This document shows, one piece after another, positions 39,817 through 48,212 of a stretch of DNA of 64,000 nt (the stretch's first letter is position 1; each line of letters starts with the position of its first letter). The notes below the pieces were generated by a model, which searched no databases, was not told the DNA's origin, and saw nothing but the letters and a program-made list of their open reading frames with translations. The stretch spans positions 124,001 to 188,000 of the forward strand of contig NZ_CP107036.1 in assembly GCF_029542085.1 (NCBI RefSeq), in the 5' to 3' direction. A program made the position numbers and the translations under genes. The stretch is from Sphingobacterium sp. ML3W (GTDB lineage: Bacteria > Bacteroidota > Bacteroidia > Sphingobacteriales > Sphingobacteriaceae).

Positions 39817-39852
39817 ATGATGAAAAGTATAAGAAGACCATATCCAACGTAA
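39817..39852 (+). other. Eleven-codon mini-ORF in the susC leader
   Basis: ATG ATG AAA AGT ATA AGA AGA CCA and so on ends at TAA after 11 residues. The flanking sequence resembles the leader of the small ORF at 33400. A hairpin follows within 25 bp, as in leader-peptide attenuators. There is no proof of translation. Confidence 0.3.
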
Positions 39853-39874
39853 TTGGATCAATATTCAAAAAAAA

Positions 39875-39911
39875 CCGAACAGATGTCCCTCAACACTGTC
39901 CGGCCATTTTT
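39875..39911 (+). terminator. Terminator-like hairpin between fecR and susC
   Basis: CCGAACAGATGT pairs imperfectly with ACACTGTCCGG (39893-39903), followed by CCATTTTTTGG. It may lower read-through from fecR into susC. Confidence 0.5.
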
Positions 39912-39983
39912 TGGATATACAAATCAGAGCACTTAGATAAAATTGAACCCTTTAATAATTTGTAACCCTAATTGTACAAAAAT

Positions 39984-42900
39984 ATGATTTTTATACAAAA
40001 AAATGACTATGGCAACCTTGTTGTCAGACCTAAACTTAAAAGATGGGTATTAAAAATGAAATTAACCATTCTATTTACAGTTCTGAGTATCCTCAAGCTT
40101 TCTGCAACAGGTTTTGCGCAGAACGTTTCGCTTAAGGCCATAAATTCTCCGCTGATTGAGGTGATGCAGAATCTTCAGAAGCAAAGTGGCCTGCCTTTTC
40201 TTTTAAATGGAAAGGATATTGCAAATACTAAGATCAATGCTGATCTCAAAAATGTCAGTTTAGAAAAAGCATTGAACATTATCTTCGTCAACAAATCTAT
40301 TAGCTGGGAGGTCAGTGATGGTACTATCGTGTTGCAACGAGCGGAGAAACCTGATTCAGGTATTTCTGTTCGTAAAACAGAAAACATTCAGCAAAGTCGT
40401 ACTATTCAAGGTAAGGTAACCGATGAACGTGGAAATCCCCTGGTGGGTGTTTCTGTACGCGTTAAAGGTACTAATACAGGAGTTGCGACAAATAATGAAG
40501 GTAACTATTCGATAGCAGTTTCGGGATCAAAACTAATTTTGCAATTTTCTATTGTTGGCTTTTTCGGACAGGAGGTACAAGTCACGGATCAACAGTCTGT
40601 CAATGTAATCATGAAGGAAACTTTTGACGATCTGGAAGAAGTCGTGGTCATAGGATATGGTACGCAGAAAAAGAAGTTAAGCACTGGAGCGACTGTGCAG
40701 GTTAAAGGCGAAGACTTGGAAAAATTAAGCACACCATCTATTTTGGAAGCTTTACAGAGCCAATCTCCGGGTGTTCAGATTACACAAAACTCTGGCATGC
40801 CCGGTGAAAGTTTTAAAGTAACTATTCGGGGCTTAGGGACCATTAACAATTCCTCCCCCTTGTATGTTATAGACGGAATTGCTGGCGGCGATATCAACTT
40901 ATTGAATCCTTCAGATATAGAGAGCATCGATATTCTAAAGGATGCAGCCTCTGCTGCTATCTATGGCTCAAGAGCGGCAAATGGTGTGGTCTTGATTACT
41001 ACTAAACAGGGTAAAGTAGGTAAAATGATGTTTAATTTGGATAGTTATACAGGATTCCAAAACATTTATAGAAAGCCATCGCTCTTGAACGCTAAAGAGT
41101 ATATGCTTATACAAGATGAGCGAAGGTTTAATGAAAGTGGTTCGGGTTTCGATTGGGCAAATCTGATTCCGAAGCAATATCAGCAGATCATGGACGGGAA
41201 ATGGAATGGTACAAACTGGCTGGAGGAAATTGAAAACAAAAACGCCCTATTGCACAACACTTCATTGAATTTAACGGGTGGAAATGAGCAATCTAAATTT
41301 TCGTTGGGTTATTCCATCACGAAACGCGACGGTGTATTGGGCAAACCTGTCGAACCTCATCTCGATCGTCATACTTTCCGTCTTAATTCGGACCATATTT
41401 TCTTGAAAAATGATCGGTTCAATGTGATCAAGTTCGGGGAGAACGTGAACTACTCCTTCAATAAAAAATCAGGTATCGGTATCGGTAATATCTATTGGAA
41501 CGATGTTCATAATATGCTGGTTGGTAATCCATTATTGCCAATTTATAATGAAAACGGTGGATATTATGATTTTAATAGTAAAGTCGCGGATAAATGGGAT
41601 TTTGATGCCGCTACACTAAATCCGGTTGCGGACATGTTCTACCGTCGTGGGCATAATCTCAGTAAATCACATGCGCTATCTGCCAATACCTATTTAGAAA
41701 TCCAACCGATAGAGGGACTTATCTTTAAATCTAATTTTGGGTACCGATTAAATGCTTCATCCTACAGGTCTTATGTTCCTGTTTTCAAATTATCTACTAC
41801 GTCAGAGAATCCAACAGATGATATCGATCAAAATCAAAGTATGGGACACAATTGGGTTTGGGAAAATACCTTGAGCTATAAACTGAACTATCGGAATAAT
41901 CATCAGTTCGATGTTGTTCTTGGACAAACGCTGGAGAAATGGGGTATGGGCGAAACTGTTGGAGCCCAATCTTCCAACTCGATTTTTCCTGGTCAATGGG
42001 ATAAGGCATGGGTCGGAAATGGGCAATTGCTCGAAGGCTTCCCTGTGTCGGGAAACGCCTGGGGACAAGGTTCATTGGCCTCTTTTTTTGGACGGGCAAA
42101 TTACAATTTTAAAGAGACCTATATGGCCTCATTCACAATGCGTGCGGATGGCTCTTCAAACTTTGCGAAAGGTAAACGCTGGGGCTACTTTCCCTCGGCA
42201 TCATTGGGATGGGTAATGACCAATGAAGAATTCTTAAAAAATCAGGATAGCTGGTTGAATTTTTTGAAAATCAGAGGTAGTTGGGGACAGAATGGAAATG
42301 CCAGTATCCCCAATTTTCAATATTTATCAACGATAGCCATTGATAATTTCGGCGGGTATTATTTCGGAAATAACAAAAATACATTAATCAAGGGAGCATA
42401 TCCAGATATTCTACCCAATCCTGATGTAACCTGGGAAACTTCTGAACAGTTGAATCTCGGGTTTGATTCCCGTTTTGTGAACAATCGTTTAGCGATCGTA
42501 TTCGATTGGTACAAAAAGTCTACCATAGACTGGCTTATCAGGGCGCCAATATTGGCATCCTATGGTACAGGGGCCCCTTTTATTAATGGTGGTGATGTGA
42601 ACAATACAGGGGTTGAATTGGGGATCAATTGGAATGACCAAAAGGGAGATTTTCGCTATGGTATAGGTGTTAATGGTGCTTATAATAAAAATAAAGTCGT
42701 ACGCATCGCAAATAGGGAGGGAATTATTCATGGACGACCAGATGTTTTAAGTCAAGGGACATTGCCGATGTACCGTGCCCAAGTAGGGTTTCCTATAGGT
42801 TATTTTTATGGCTATCAAACAGAAGGGGTTTTTCAGAATCAAGCACAGATTGACGCGTTGCGAAACAGTGGACGTGGTGTCTTATCCAATGCGCAGCCCG

Positions 42901-43469
42901 GAGATCTGATCTTCACAGACACGAATGGTGATGGCGCGATTACGGACGATGATAAGGTGATGATCGGTAACCCGCATCCAAAATTCACTGGTGGATTGAA
43001 CTTGACTTTTGGTTATAAGGGATTCGATCTGGCAGTTACAGCCATTGGATCATTTGGACATCAAATTGCGAAATCTTACCGTTCTTTTTCAGATTCTCCA
43101 CTACAGAACTATACGACTGAAGTATTTCAACGCTGGCATGGCGAGGGAACATCAAATCGATACCCGAGATTGACGGCAGGATCACATAGCAATTTTCAGA
43201 ATATCTCAGATATCTATATTGAAAATGGAGACTTTGTGAAGCTCCAGAATATTACCATGGGATATAACTTTAAGAGCCTTTGGAAAAAAGCTCCATTTAG
43301 CCAGGCACGAATTTATGCTACGGTGCAGAACCTTGTTACATTCACCAACTATAGTGGTATGGATCCAGAAATTGGGTATGGGGATGCAGAGAGCTGGGTG
43401 TCTGGCATTGATGTAGGCTTTTATCCGCAACCACGTACAATACTTCTTGGTCTTAACCTTAAATTTTAG
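39984..43469 (+). CDS. SusC/RagA-family TonB-dependent receptor with STN domain
   Basis: This encodes 1161 residues. After a short basic extension comes a signal peptide (KLTILFTVLSILKLSATGFAQ). An STN domain follows (about 45-115: PLIEVMQNLQKQSGLPFLLNG), then a carboxypeptidase-regulatory-like domain (IQGKVTDERGNPLVGVSVRVKGT) and a SusC TonB-box region (EEVVVIGYGTQKKKLSTGA). The plug (LYVIDGIAGGDINLLNPSDIESIDILKDAASAAIYGSRAANGVVLITTK) and a large outer-membrane barrel ending in Phe complete it. The STN domain means it can signal through FecR. The receptor takes up an oligomeric nutrient together with SusD. An upstream TTG and the ATG at 40056 are alternative starts. Confidence 0.95.
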   Translation: MIFIQKNDYGNLVVRPKLKRWVLKMKLTILFTVLSILKLSATGFAQNVSLKAINSPLIEVMQNLQKQSGLPFLLNGKDIANTKINADLKNVSLEKALNIIFVNKSISWEVSDGTIVLQRAEKPDSGISVRKTENIQQSRTIQGKVTDERGNPLVGVSVRVKGTNTGVATNNEGNYSIAVSGSKLILQFSIVGFFGQEVQVTDQQSVNVIMKETFDDLEEVVVIGYGTQKKKLSTGATVQVKGEDLEKLSTPSILEALQSQSPGVQITQNSGMPGESFKVTIRGLGTINNSSPLYVIDGIAGGDINLLNPSDIESIDILKDAASAAIYGSRAANGVVLITTKQGKVGKMMFNLDSYTGFQNIYRKPSLLNAKEYMLIQDERRFNESGSGFDWANLIPKQYQQIMDGKWNGTNWLEEIENKNALLHNTSLNLTGGNEQSKFSLGYSITKRDGVLGKPVEPHLDRHTFRLNSDHIFLKNDRFNVIKFGENVNYSFNKKSGIGIGNIYWNDVHNMLVGNPLLPIYNENGGYYDFNSKVADKWDFDAATLNPVADMFYRRGHNLSKSHALSANTYLEIQPIEGLIFKSNFGYRLNASSYRSYVPVFKLSTTSENPTDDIDQNQSMGHNWVWENTLSYKLNYRNNHQFDVVLGQTLEKWGMGETVGAQSSNSIFPGQWDKAWVGNGQLLEGFPVSGNAWGQGSLASFFGRANYNFKETYMASFTMRADGSSNFAKGKRWGYFPSASLGWVMTNEEFLKNQDSWLNFLKIRGSWGQNGNASIPNFQYLSTIAIDNFGGYYFGNNKNTLIKGAYPDILPNPDVTWETSEQLNLGFDSRFVNNRLAIVFDWYKKSTIDWLIRAPILASYGTGAPFINGGDVNNTGVELGINWNDQKGDFRYGIGVNGAYNKNKVVRIANREGIIHGRPDVLSQGTLPMYRAQVGFPIGYFYGYQTEGVFQNQAQIDALRNSGRGVLSNAQPGDLIFTDTNGDGAITDDDKVMIGNPHPKFTGGLNLTFGYKGFDLAVTAIGSFGHQIAKSYRSFSDSPLQNYTTEVFQRWHGEGTSNRYPRLTAGSHSNFQNISDIYIENGDFVKLQNITMGYNFKSLWKKAPFSQARIYATVQNLVTFTNYSGMDPEIGYGDAESWVSGIDVGFYPQPRTILLGLNLKF

Positions 43470-43481
43470 TTCTAGTTAGAT

Positions 43482-45176
43482 ATGAAAAAGACAATATTAA
43501 TATGCTTGTTTGCCGGAATGCTTTCGTCCTGTGGAAAATTTCTGGATTCAGAAAGCCTTGATAAAAAGAATACAGACAACTTCCCGGTAACAGTGGCGGA
43601 TGCCAATATCCTGTTGGCAGGAATCTATAATGGGTTGAGTAGGGGAGTAAGTAGTGTCGAAAGTTCCCATTTTTATATGTCGGAATTGGCTTCGGATGAT
43701 CGTTTTGGCGGGGGTGGGGCAGATAACCGGGATATGCAGGGACTGGATCATCTCATGAATACAGCCCCAGATTATTTTTTGCCATTTTGGACTGCACGCT
43801 ATGCGGGGATTTATAGAGCGAATACAGCTATTGAAACACTCGATAAGGTGACAGGTTGGGCAAATGATGCGCAAAGGGATCAATTGCTCGGCGAGGTTTA
43901 TTTTTTAAGAGCCTTATTTTATTTCGAACTTTCACAGATGTTTGGTGAAGTACCCCTGCTCCTGAGTTCTGTGGTGGCTAATGTCCCCAGAAGTCCAGCA
44001 GATCAGACCTACGGACAGATTGCAAGTGATTTGATGAAGGCTATTGAGCTTATGCCCGCAACCAAATCTAATATAGTAGTCTCAGGTCATGCCTCTAAAT
44101 GGGCAGCACAAGCATTGCTTGCCCGTGTATATTTGTTTTATACAGGATACTATAAGAAAACAGATTTGCCATTGGCTGCCGGTGGTATTGTGGGAAAAGT
44201 ACAAGTGATTCAATTGCTTGAAAACTGTATTCAAAACAGTGGACACGATTTGGTAGGCGATTTTAGAAACTTATGGCCATACACCAATAAGGAGACAGCA
44301 AGAGATTATAAGTACGTACAAGATAATAAACTGGCCTGGGTGGGAGATGGAAATATAGAAACCGTATTTGCGATTAAATTTGGAACTGTAGTGGATTGGG
44401 GGGATGAATATCAACAAGGTTATTCGAACCAGTATAATCTTCATTTTGGACTTCGTACGGGTAATGGTTCGGAGCGTACTTTTCCGTTTGGGCAGGGATG
44501 GGGTGCTGGACCTGTCAATAGTGAATTATGGAAAGATTGGGCGCAAGCAGAACCAACGGACATGCGTATGTGGGCTTCCATCATTAATGTAGAGACTGAT
44601 CTGGAAGATTATACCTATGGGGCTGACAATCAAATGGAAGAAACTGGGCTGTGGCAGAAAAAATATATTGCGGTATCTGCTTATGATGACAAGAAGAACT
44701 TTGTACCATCTTATGCTATCCTTTTAGATAAAGCTTTGGCGGAATATCAATTGGCTCATACCCAAGATTTGGTCATGATCCGCTTTTCAGACGTGTTGCT
44801 CATGCACGCAGAGTTGAAAGGAGATGCGACGAATTTAAACAGGGTAAGAAGGAGAGCGGGGTTAAAGGATATTTCATATTCTTTAGCAGCACTGAAACGT
44901 GAAAGAAGATGGGAGCTGGCTTTTGAAGGCGTACGTTATTTTGACTTGATGCGCTGGCATGATGCAGCTGCGGATTTGGCGAAGCAAGAAGGGGTGCTGA
45001 TTAAGAATAAAGGGATAGATGTACCAATGAAGGCTTTTGGTGGTGGTTATAGAGCTCGTTATGAGCAAACTGGAGGGTTCTGGCCAATACCTGTTTCACA
45101 GATTACACTTTCGGACGGGGTTTTGACACAGAATAAAGGTTGGGGGACAGCTGCGGCTGAATTTACAGGATGGTAA
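43482..45176 (+). CDS. SusD/RagB-family nutrient-binding lipoprotein
   Basis: This encodes 564 residues. The lipobox GMLSSC (Cys near 17) makes it a surface lipoprotein. The SusD core is clear: helical tetratricopeptide-like N-terminal part with FLRALFYFELSQMFGEVPLLL, AKWAAQALLARVYLFYTGYY, and the C-terminal ERRWELAFEGVRYFDLMRWHD and the FWPIPVSQI end. It forms the lid of the SusC transporter. It starts 12 bp after susC and is followed 18 bp later by another lipoprotein. No glycoside hydrolase is linked, so the substrate cannot be guessed. Confidence 0.95.
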   Translation: MKKTILICLFAGMLSSCGKFLDSESLDKKNTDNFPVTVADANILLAGIYNGLSRGVSSVESSHFYMSELASDDRFGGGGADNRDMQGLDHLMNTAPDYFLPFWTARYAGIYRANTAIETLDKVTGWANDAQRDQLLGEVYFLRALFYFELSQMFGEVPLLLSSVVANVPRSPADQTYGQIASDLMKAIELMPATKSNIVVSGHASKWAAQALLARVYLFYTGYYKKTDLPLAAGGIVGKVQVIQLLENCIQNSGHDLVGDFRNLWPYTNKETARDYKYVQDNKLAWVGDGNIETVFAIKFGTVVDWGDEYQQGYSNQYNLHFGLRTGNGSERTFPFGQGWGAGPVNSELWKDWAQAEPTDMRMWASIINVETDLEDYTYGADNQMEETGLWQKKYIAVSAYDDKKNFVPSYAILLDKALAEYQLAHTQDLVMIRFSDVLLMHAELKGDATNLNRVRRRAGLKDISYSLAALKRERRWELAFEGVRYFDLMRWHDAAADLAKQEGVLIKNKGIDVPMKAFGGGYRARYEQTGGFWPIPVSQITLSDGVLTQNKGWGTAAAEFTGW

Positions 45177-45194
45177 ATCTTAACATATTGAACT

Positions 45195-46031
45195 ATGAAT
45201 AATCTTATAAAATATATTTTTCTGGTATGCGTGCTATCGTTCACTATTTCTTGTGAGCCTATTGAAAAGCGCCTTGAGATGGGACCTGCAATCACGGCGG
45301 ACCAATTGGATATTACCGCCATTCCTTTAATGGTCAACGGGAAGAGAAGCAATAAAGTCATTCTAGACAATAAAAGTCCAGTACTATCCTTATGGAACTA
45401 TGGTTCGGGGAGATCTACACGCAAATCAGATACTGTTTTGATGGTTGCTACAGGAGAGCGAACCATTCGATTTGTAGGTCTCAATCCCGATGGTACCAAG
45501 GTTCAAAAGAATTTGACGGTTCGGGTTGATGAACTAACATTTCCTGTTCCGCCCGAGTGGGCAATGTTAACAGGAGGAAGTAAAAGAACATGGAAATGGG
45601 ATGAAACAAAACCTGCTGTATGGGGTAATGGAGGATATTTGGGAAACTTTGCACCGGCATGGTGGACGTTAAAAGAAGCAGAGATGGATGAACAGGAAGC
45701 AGGAGCTGGCATTGGTGCAAAGATGGAACTCAATTTGGATGATGCCATTTTTACGAAGGTAAGATCGAACGGTTCAAAAGAAGTAGGGGTCTTTAGTTTT
45801 GATATGAACCAAAAAACAAAAGATGGTGAAGGAAAAATATGGGGACAAGGAAAGTTTCGAACCAGTGGAGCAGCCATTCTTGTTGGGAAGTCTCCAGATG
45901 AAGGGGGGAAAGCTGTTTACGAATTTGATATTATCGTTCTGAATGATAAGGAATTGGTCTTGGCTTATGCACCTCCTGGAACTGAGGCTTGGGGGACCGC
46001 TTACTTTTGGGTCTTTAGGGCAATTGATTAG
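45195..46031 (+). CDS. Lipoprotein of the SusCD locus
   Basis: This encodes 278 residues with lipobox FTISC (Cys near 20). Residues about 35-125 look like an Ig/PKD-like beta domain (SPVLSLWNYGSGRSTRKSDTVLMVATGERTIRFVGLNPDG). The rest (TWKWDETKPAVWGNGGYLGN, TAYFWVFRAID) resembles the C-terminal carbohydrate-binding-like domain seen in accessory lipoproteins of SusCD loci. It is probably an outer-surface ligand-binding protein. It is 18 bp after susD and ends the operon at a terminator. Confidence 0.8.
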   Translation: MNNLIKYIFLVCVLSFTISCEPIEKRLEMGPAITADQLDITAIPLMVNGKRSNKVILDNKSPVLSLWNYGSGRSTRKSDTVLMVATGERTIRFVGLNPDGTKVQKNLTVRVDELTFPVPPEWAMLTGGSKRTWKWDETKPAVWGNGGYLGNFAPAWWTLKEAEMDEQEAGAGIGAKMELNLDDAIFTKVRSNGSKEVGVFSFDMNQKTKDGEGKIWGQGKFRTSGAAILVGKSPDEGGKAVYEFDIIVLNDKELVLAYAPPGTEAWGTAYFWVFRAID

Positions 46032-46104
46032 TAATGTACATCATACTGAAGACTAGCTGAAAAGTTAGTTCATATTTAATAGCGTTACATATTAAACAAC
46101 AGGA

Positions 46105-46151
46105 ACGAAGCAATCTGTGATTTATCATTATCAGATTGCTTCGTGCTTTTA
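46105..46151 (+). terminator. Intrinsic terminator of the susCD operon
   Basis: A 13-bp perfect stem (ACGAAGCAATCTG / CAGATTGCTTCGT) is followed by GCTTTTAT. It separates the sigma gene from the susCD operon. Confidence 0.85.
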
Positions 46152-46324
46152 TAGGTAATCGAAATAACAATTTAACTAAGGTCCTTTTTATTTTGCAATT
46201 GAAGTCTTTGTATAGTGTCATTAACGAATGATTTTTTTTAAAATTGAACAAAATTCTTTCAACTTAGGTAATTATGTGTTAAATTTATATTGACCAGTTA
46301 TGAGGGGTGGAATCCAAATTATTT

Positions 46325-46909
46325 ATGAAAAAACTAGATCAACATGTATTGGATTTGCAAGACGGTAAAGAAGCTGCATTAGCATCCCTTATTGATGAGT
46401 TTAGTGAGAAACTGCTTTTTTTTGCCTATAAAATTGTAAAAGACAAAAATATTGCGGAGGAAATTATTTCGGATTCATTTATTAAGTTATGGGAACGCAG
46501 AGGCAATTTTAGTTCTATCGAATGCATCAAATCTTTTTTGTTCTTAGTGACTAAAAATGCTTGTTTAGATGCTTTAAAACAAAGTAGATCCAAATTTGAG
46601 CATAGCGAATCTTTTTTAATGGATCTTAAGACAGATACACAGGATGTTTTAACGAAAATCATTTATTATGAGCTTATTGATTTAATTGCCAAAGAGATCG
46701 AAAAATTTCCCAAAAGGCAGGCACAGATCATACAGTTATCTTTAATAGAAGGTAGATCTACAGAAGAGATTTGTGAAGAATTGGAGACTACTCCGAGCAC
46801 GGTTTATTTTGCCCGGTCAAAAGCTATTTCAACCTTAAAACAAGTGTTCAAACAGAAGAATATTTCATATTATCAAGTTAGCTTTTTGCTTTCCATGCTC
46901 TGGCCCTAA
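46325..46909 (+). CDS. ECF-type RNA polymerase sigma factor
   Basis: This encodes 194 residues from the ATG at 46325 (an in-frame GTG lies 18 bp earlier). Region 2 is EKLLFFAYKIVKDKNIAEEIISDSFIKLWERR with the DSFIKLW motif, and region 4 is FPKRQAQIIQLSLIEGRSTEEICEELETTPSTVYFARSKAISTLK. The layout matches the Bacteroidota sigma-70 expansion family that pairs with FecR. It lies 290 bp after the susCD lipoprotein and behind a terminator, so it has its own promoter. It is the nearest candidate partner for FecR at 38600, but that is inference. Confidence 0.92.
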   Translation: MKKLDQHVLDLQDGKEAALASLIDEFSEKLLFFAYKIVKDKNIAEEIISDSFIKLWERRGNFSSIECIKSFLFLVTKNACLDALKQSRSKFEHSESFLMDLKTDTQDVLTKIIYYELIDLIAKEIEKFPKRQAQIIQLSLIEGRSTEEICEELETTPSTVYFARSKAISTLKQVFKQKNISYYQVSFLLSMLWP

Positions 46910-47046
46910 TAGATCGTAGTTCCTAAAAATGAGGAAATTTTTGGAGAAGAGGGGGGAGGCAACAGTTGTTTGTAAAGCTCTCAGTTTAATAGGGCCCCAA
47001 CTTTGAAGCTAGCATTGGTTTGATTTGTTGAAAGGGGAAGAGATAT

Positions 47047-47082
47047 AAAAAAAGGCACATCATGTCATGTGCCTTTTTTTTA
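47047..47082. terminator. Bidirectional terminator
   Basis: AAAAAAAGGCACAT pairs with ATGTGCCTTTTTTT. It lies between the convergent sigma gene and the sugar-kinase-like gene. Confidence 0.9.
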
Positions 47083-47107
47083 ATATGTTAAAGATTATTT
47101 TACTTAT

Positions 47108-47971
47108 CTATTTAGCAGTTGCTGCCGCTCTATCGATGTGGAACTGTACCAGGTCATCGATAGGAGAACGCAAAATCTTGCCCACTTTCATTCCATATTG
47201 TTCAGCCTTTTCAGCCAATACATTTCTGAAATTGTAACCTACGGAACCAATGCAATTGAAAGTATAGCTTTGATAATTAGGATATTTACTTACTAAATTT
47301 CTGAAGAAAGCTTCAAAAGCTTCATCGACAATATTTCGTGTATATTCGATATTTACATTGTTGTCATATACGAATTTACTGAAACTTGCACAGAAACGAT
47401 TAGGCATAGGTTTGGTATAAACCGCGTCCATGATTTCATCTTTCGTCATTTTATATGTGTTCCAAAACACTTCCTTTACATCTTTAGGCATTAAATTACG
47501 AACATAATCTGCAAGTAATTTTTTACCAATGTAACTACCCGATCCTTCATCGCCTAAAATGTAAGCTCCGGAATCAATATTTAATGTAATTTCTTTGCCG
47601 TCATAGAGACAAGAATTTGTTCCTGTACCCAAAATCGCAGCAAACCCAGCTTCTGATCCTAGCAATGCTCTTGCTGCAGCAAGTAGATCATGTCCAACTT
47701 CCACTTTCGCTGTAGTAAATACGTGTTTTAGTGCATCAACTACGATCTGAGCTTTTTCTTTATTATGGACCCCTGCACCATAATAATTTACTTCCGCGAT
47801 TTTTTCAAAGGGTAAATCCTGCGGTAATCCTTTTTTTAGGGAGTTTACAATGTATTCACTGTCAACAAAATACGGGTTGTACCCTTCTGTGTTGAAGTAG
47901 ATTTTTTTATTTGAATCGTCTAACAAACACCAGTTTGTTTTTGTTGATCCCCCGTCAGCAATGATTATCAT
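47108..47971 (-). CDS. N-acetylglucosamine kinase-like ATPase (BadF/BadG family)
   Basis: This encodes 287 residues of the ASKHA fold. The first phosphate loop is ADGGSTKTNW (near 5-14), followed by VNYYGAGVHN, then the adenosine-side motif AILGTGTNSCLYDG and GDEGSGSYIG. The length and the GDEGSGS motif fit GlcNAc-kinase-type BadF/BadG proteins, which phosphorylate amino sugars with ATP. An MFS sugar permease of the FHS family lies upstream on the same strand, although a terminator stands between them, so recovery of an amino sugar is plausible but unproven. Confidence 0.85.
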   Translation of the reverse strand: MIIIADGGSTKTNWCLLDDSNKKIYFNTEGYNPYFVDSEYIVNSLKKGLPQDLPFEKIAEVNYYGAGVHNKEKAQIVVDALKHVFTTAKVEVGHDLLAAARALLGSEAGFAAILGTGTNSCLYDGKEITLNIDSGAYILGDEGSGSYIGKKLLADYVRNLMPKDVKEVFWNTYKMTKDEIMDAVYTKPMPNRFCASFSKFVYDNNVNIEYTRNIVDEAFEAFFRNLVSKYPNYQSYTFNCIGSVGYNFRNVLAEKAEQYGMKVGKILRSPIDDLVQFHIDRAAATAK

Positions 47972-48121
47972 TATTGAGTAGTTTTAATTGTGTTTATCGT
48001 TATAAAATGAGTAATCAATTCATTAATCAATTCCCCGAAAATACATTTTTTAATTTTAAATATCATAATTTATCCGAGTATTTTTGAAAAAATAAATTTT
48101 ATGAATTTGCTCATAATATAA

Positions 48122-48157
48122 AAAAACTGGCTTAACAGTGTCGTTAAGCCAGTTTTT
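48122..48157 (-). terminator. Intrinsic terminator of the permease gene
   Basis: AAAAACTGGCTTAAC pairs with GTTAAGCCAGTTTTT around a 6-base loop, downstream of the permease stop on the minus strand; it could act in both directions. Confidence 0.9.
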
Positions 48158-48212
48158 GGGTCGTGTAGTAAAATTGATTAAATAGTGTACTATTTACAAT
48201 TAGTTGATGTTT

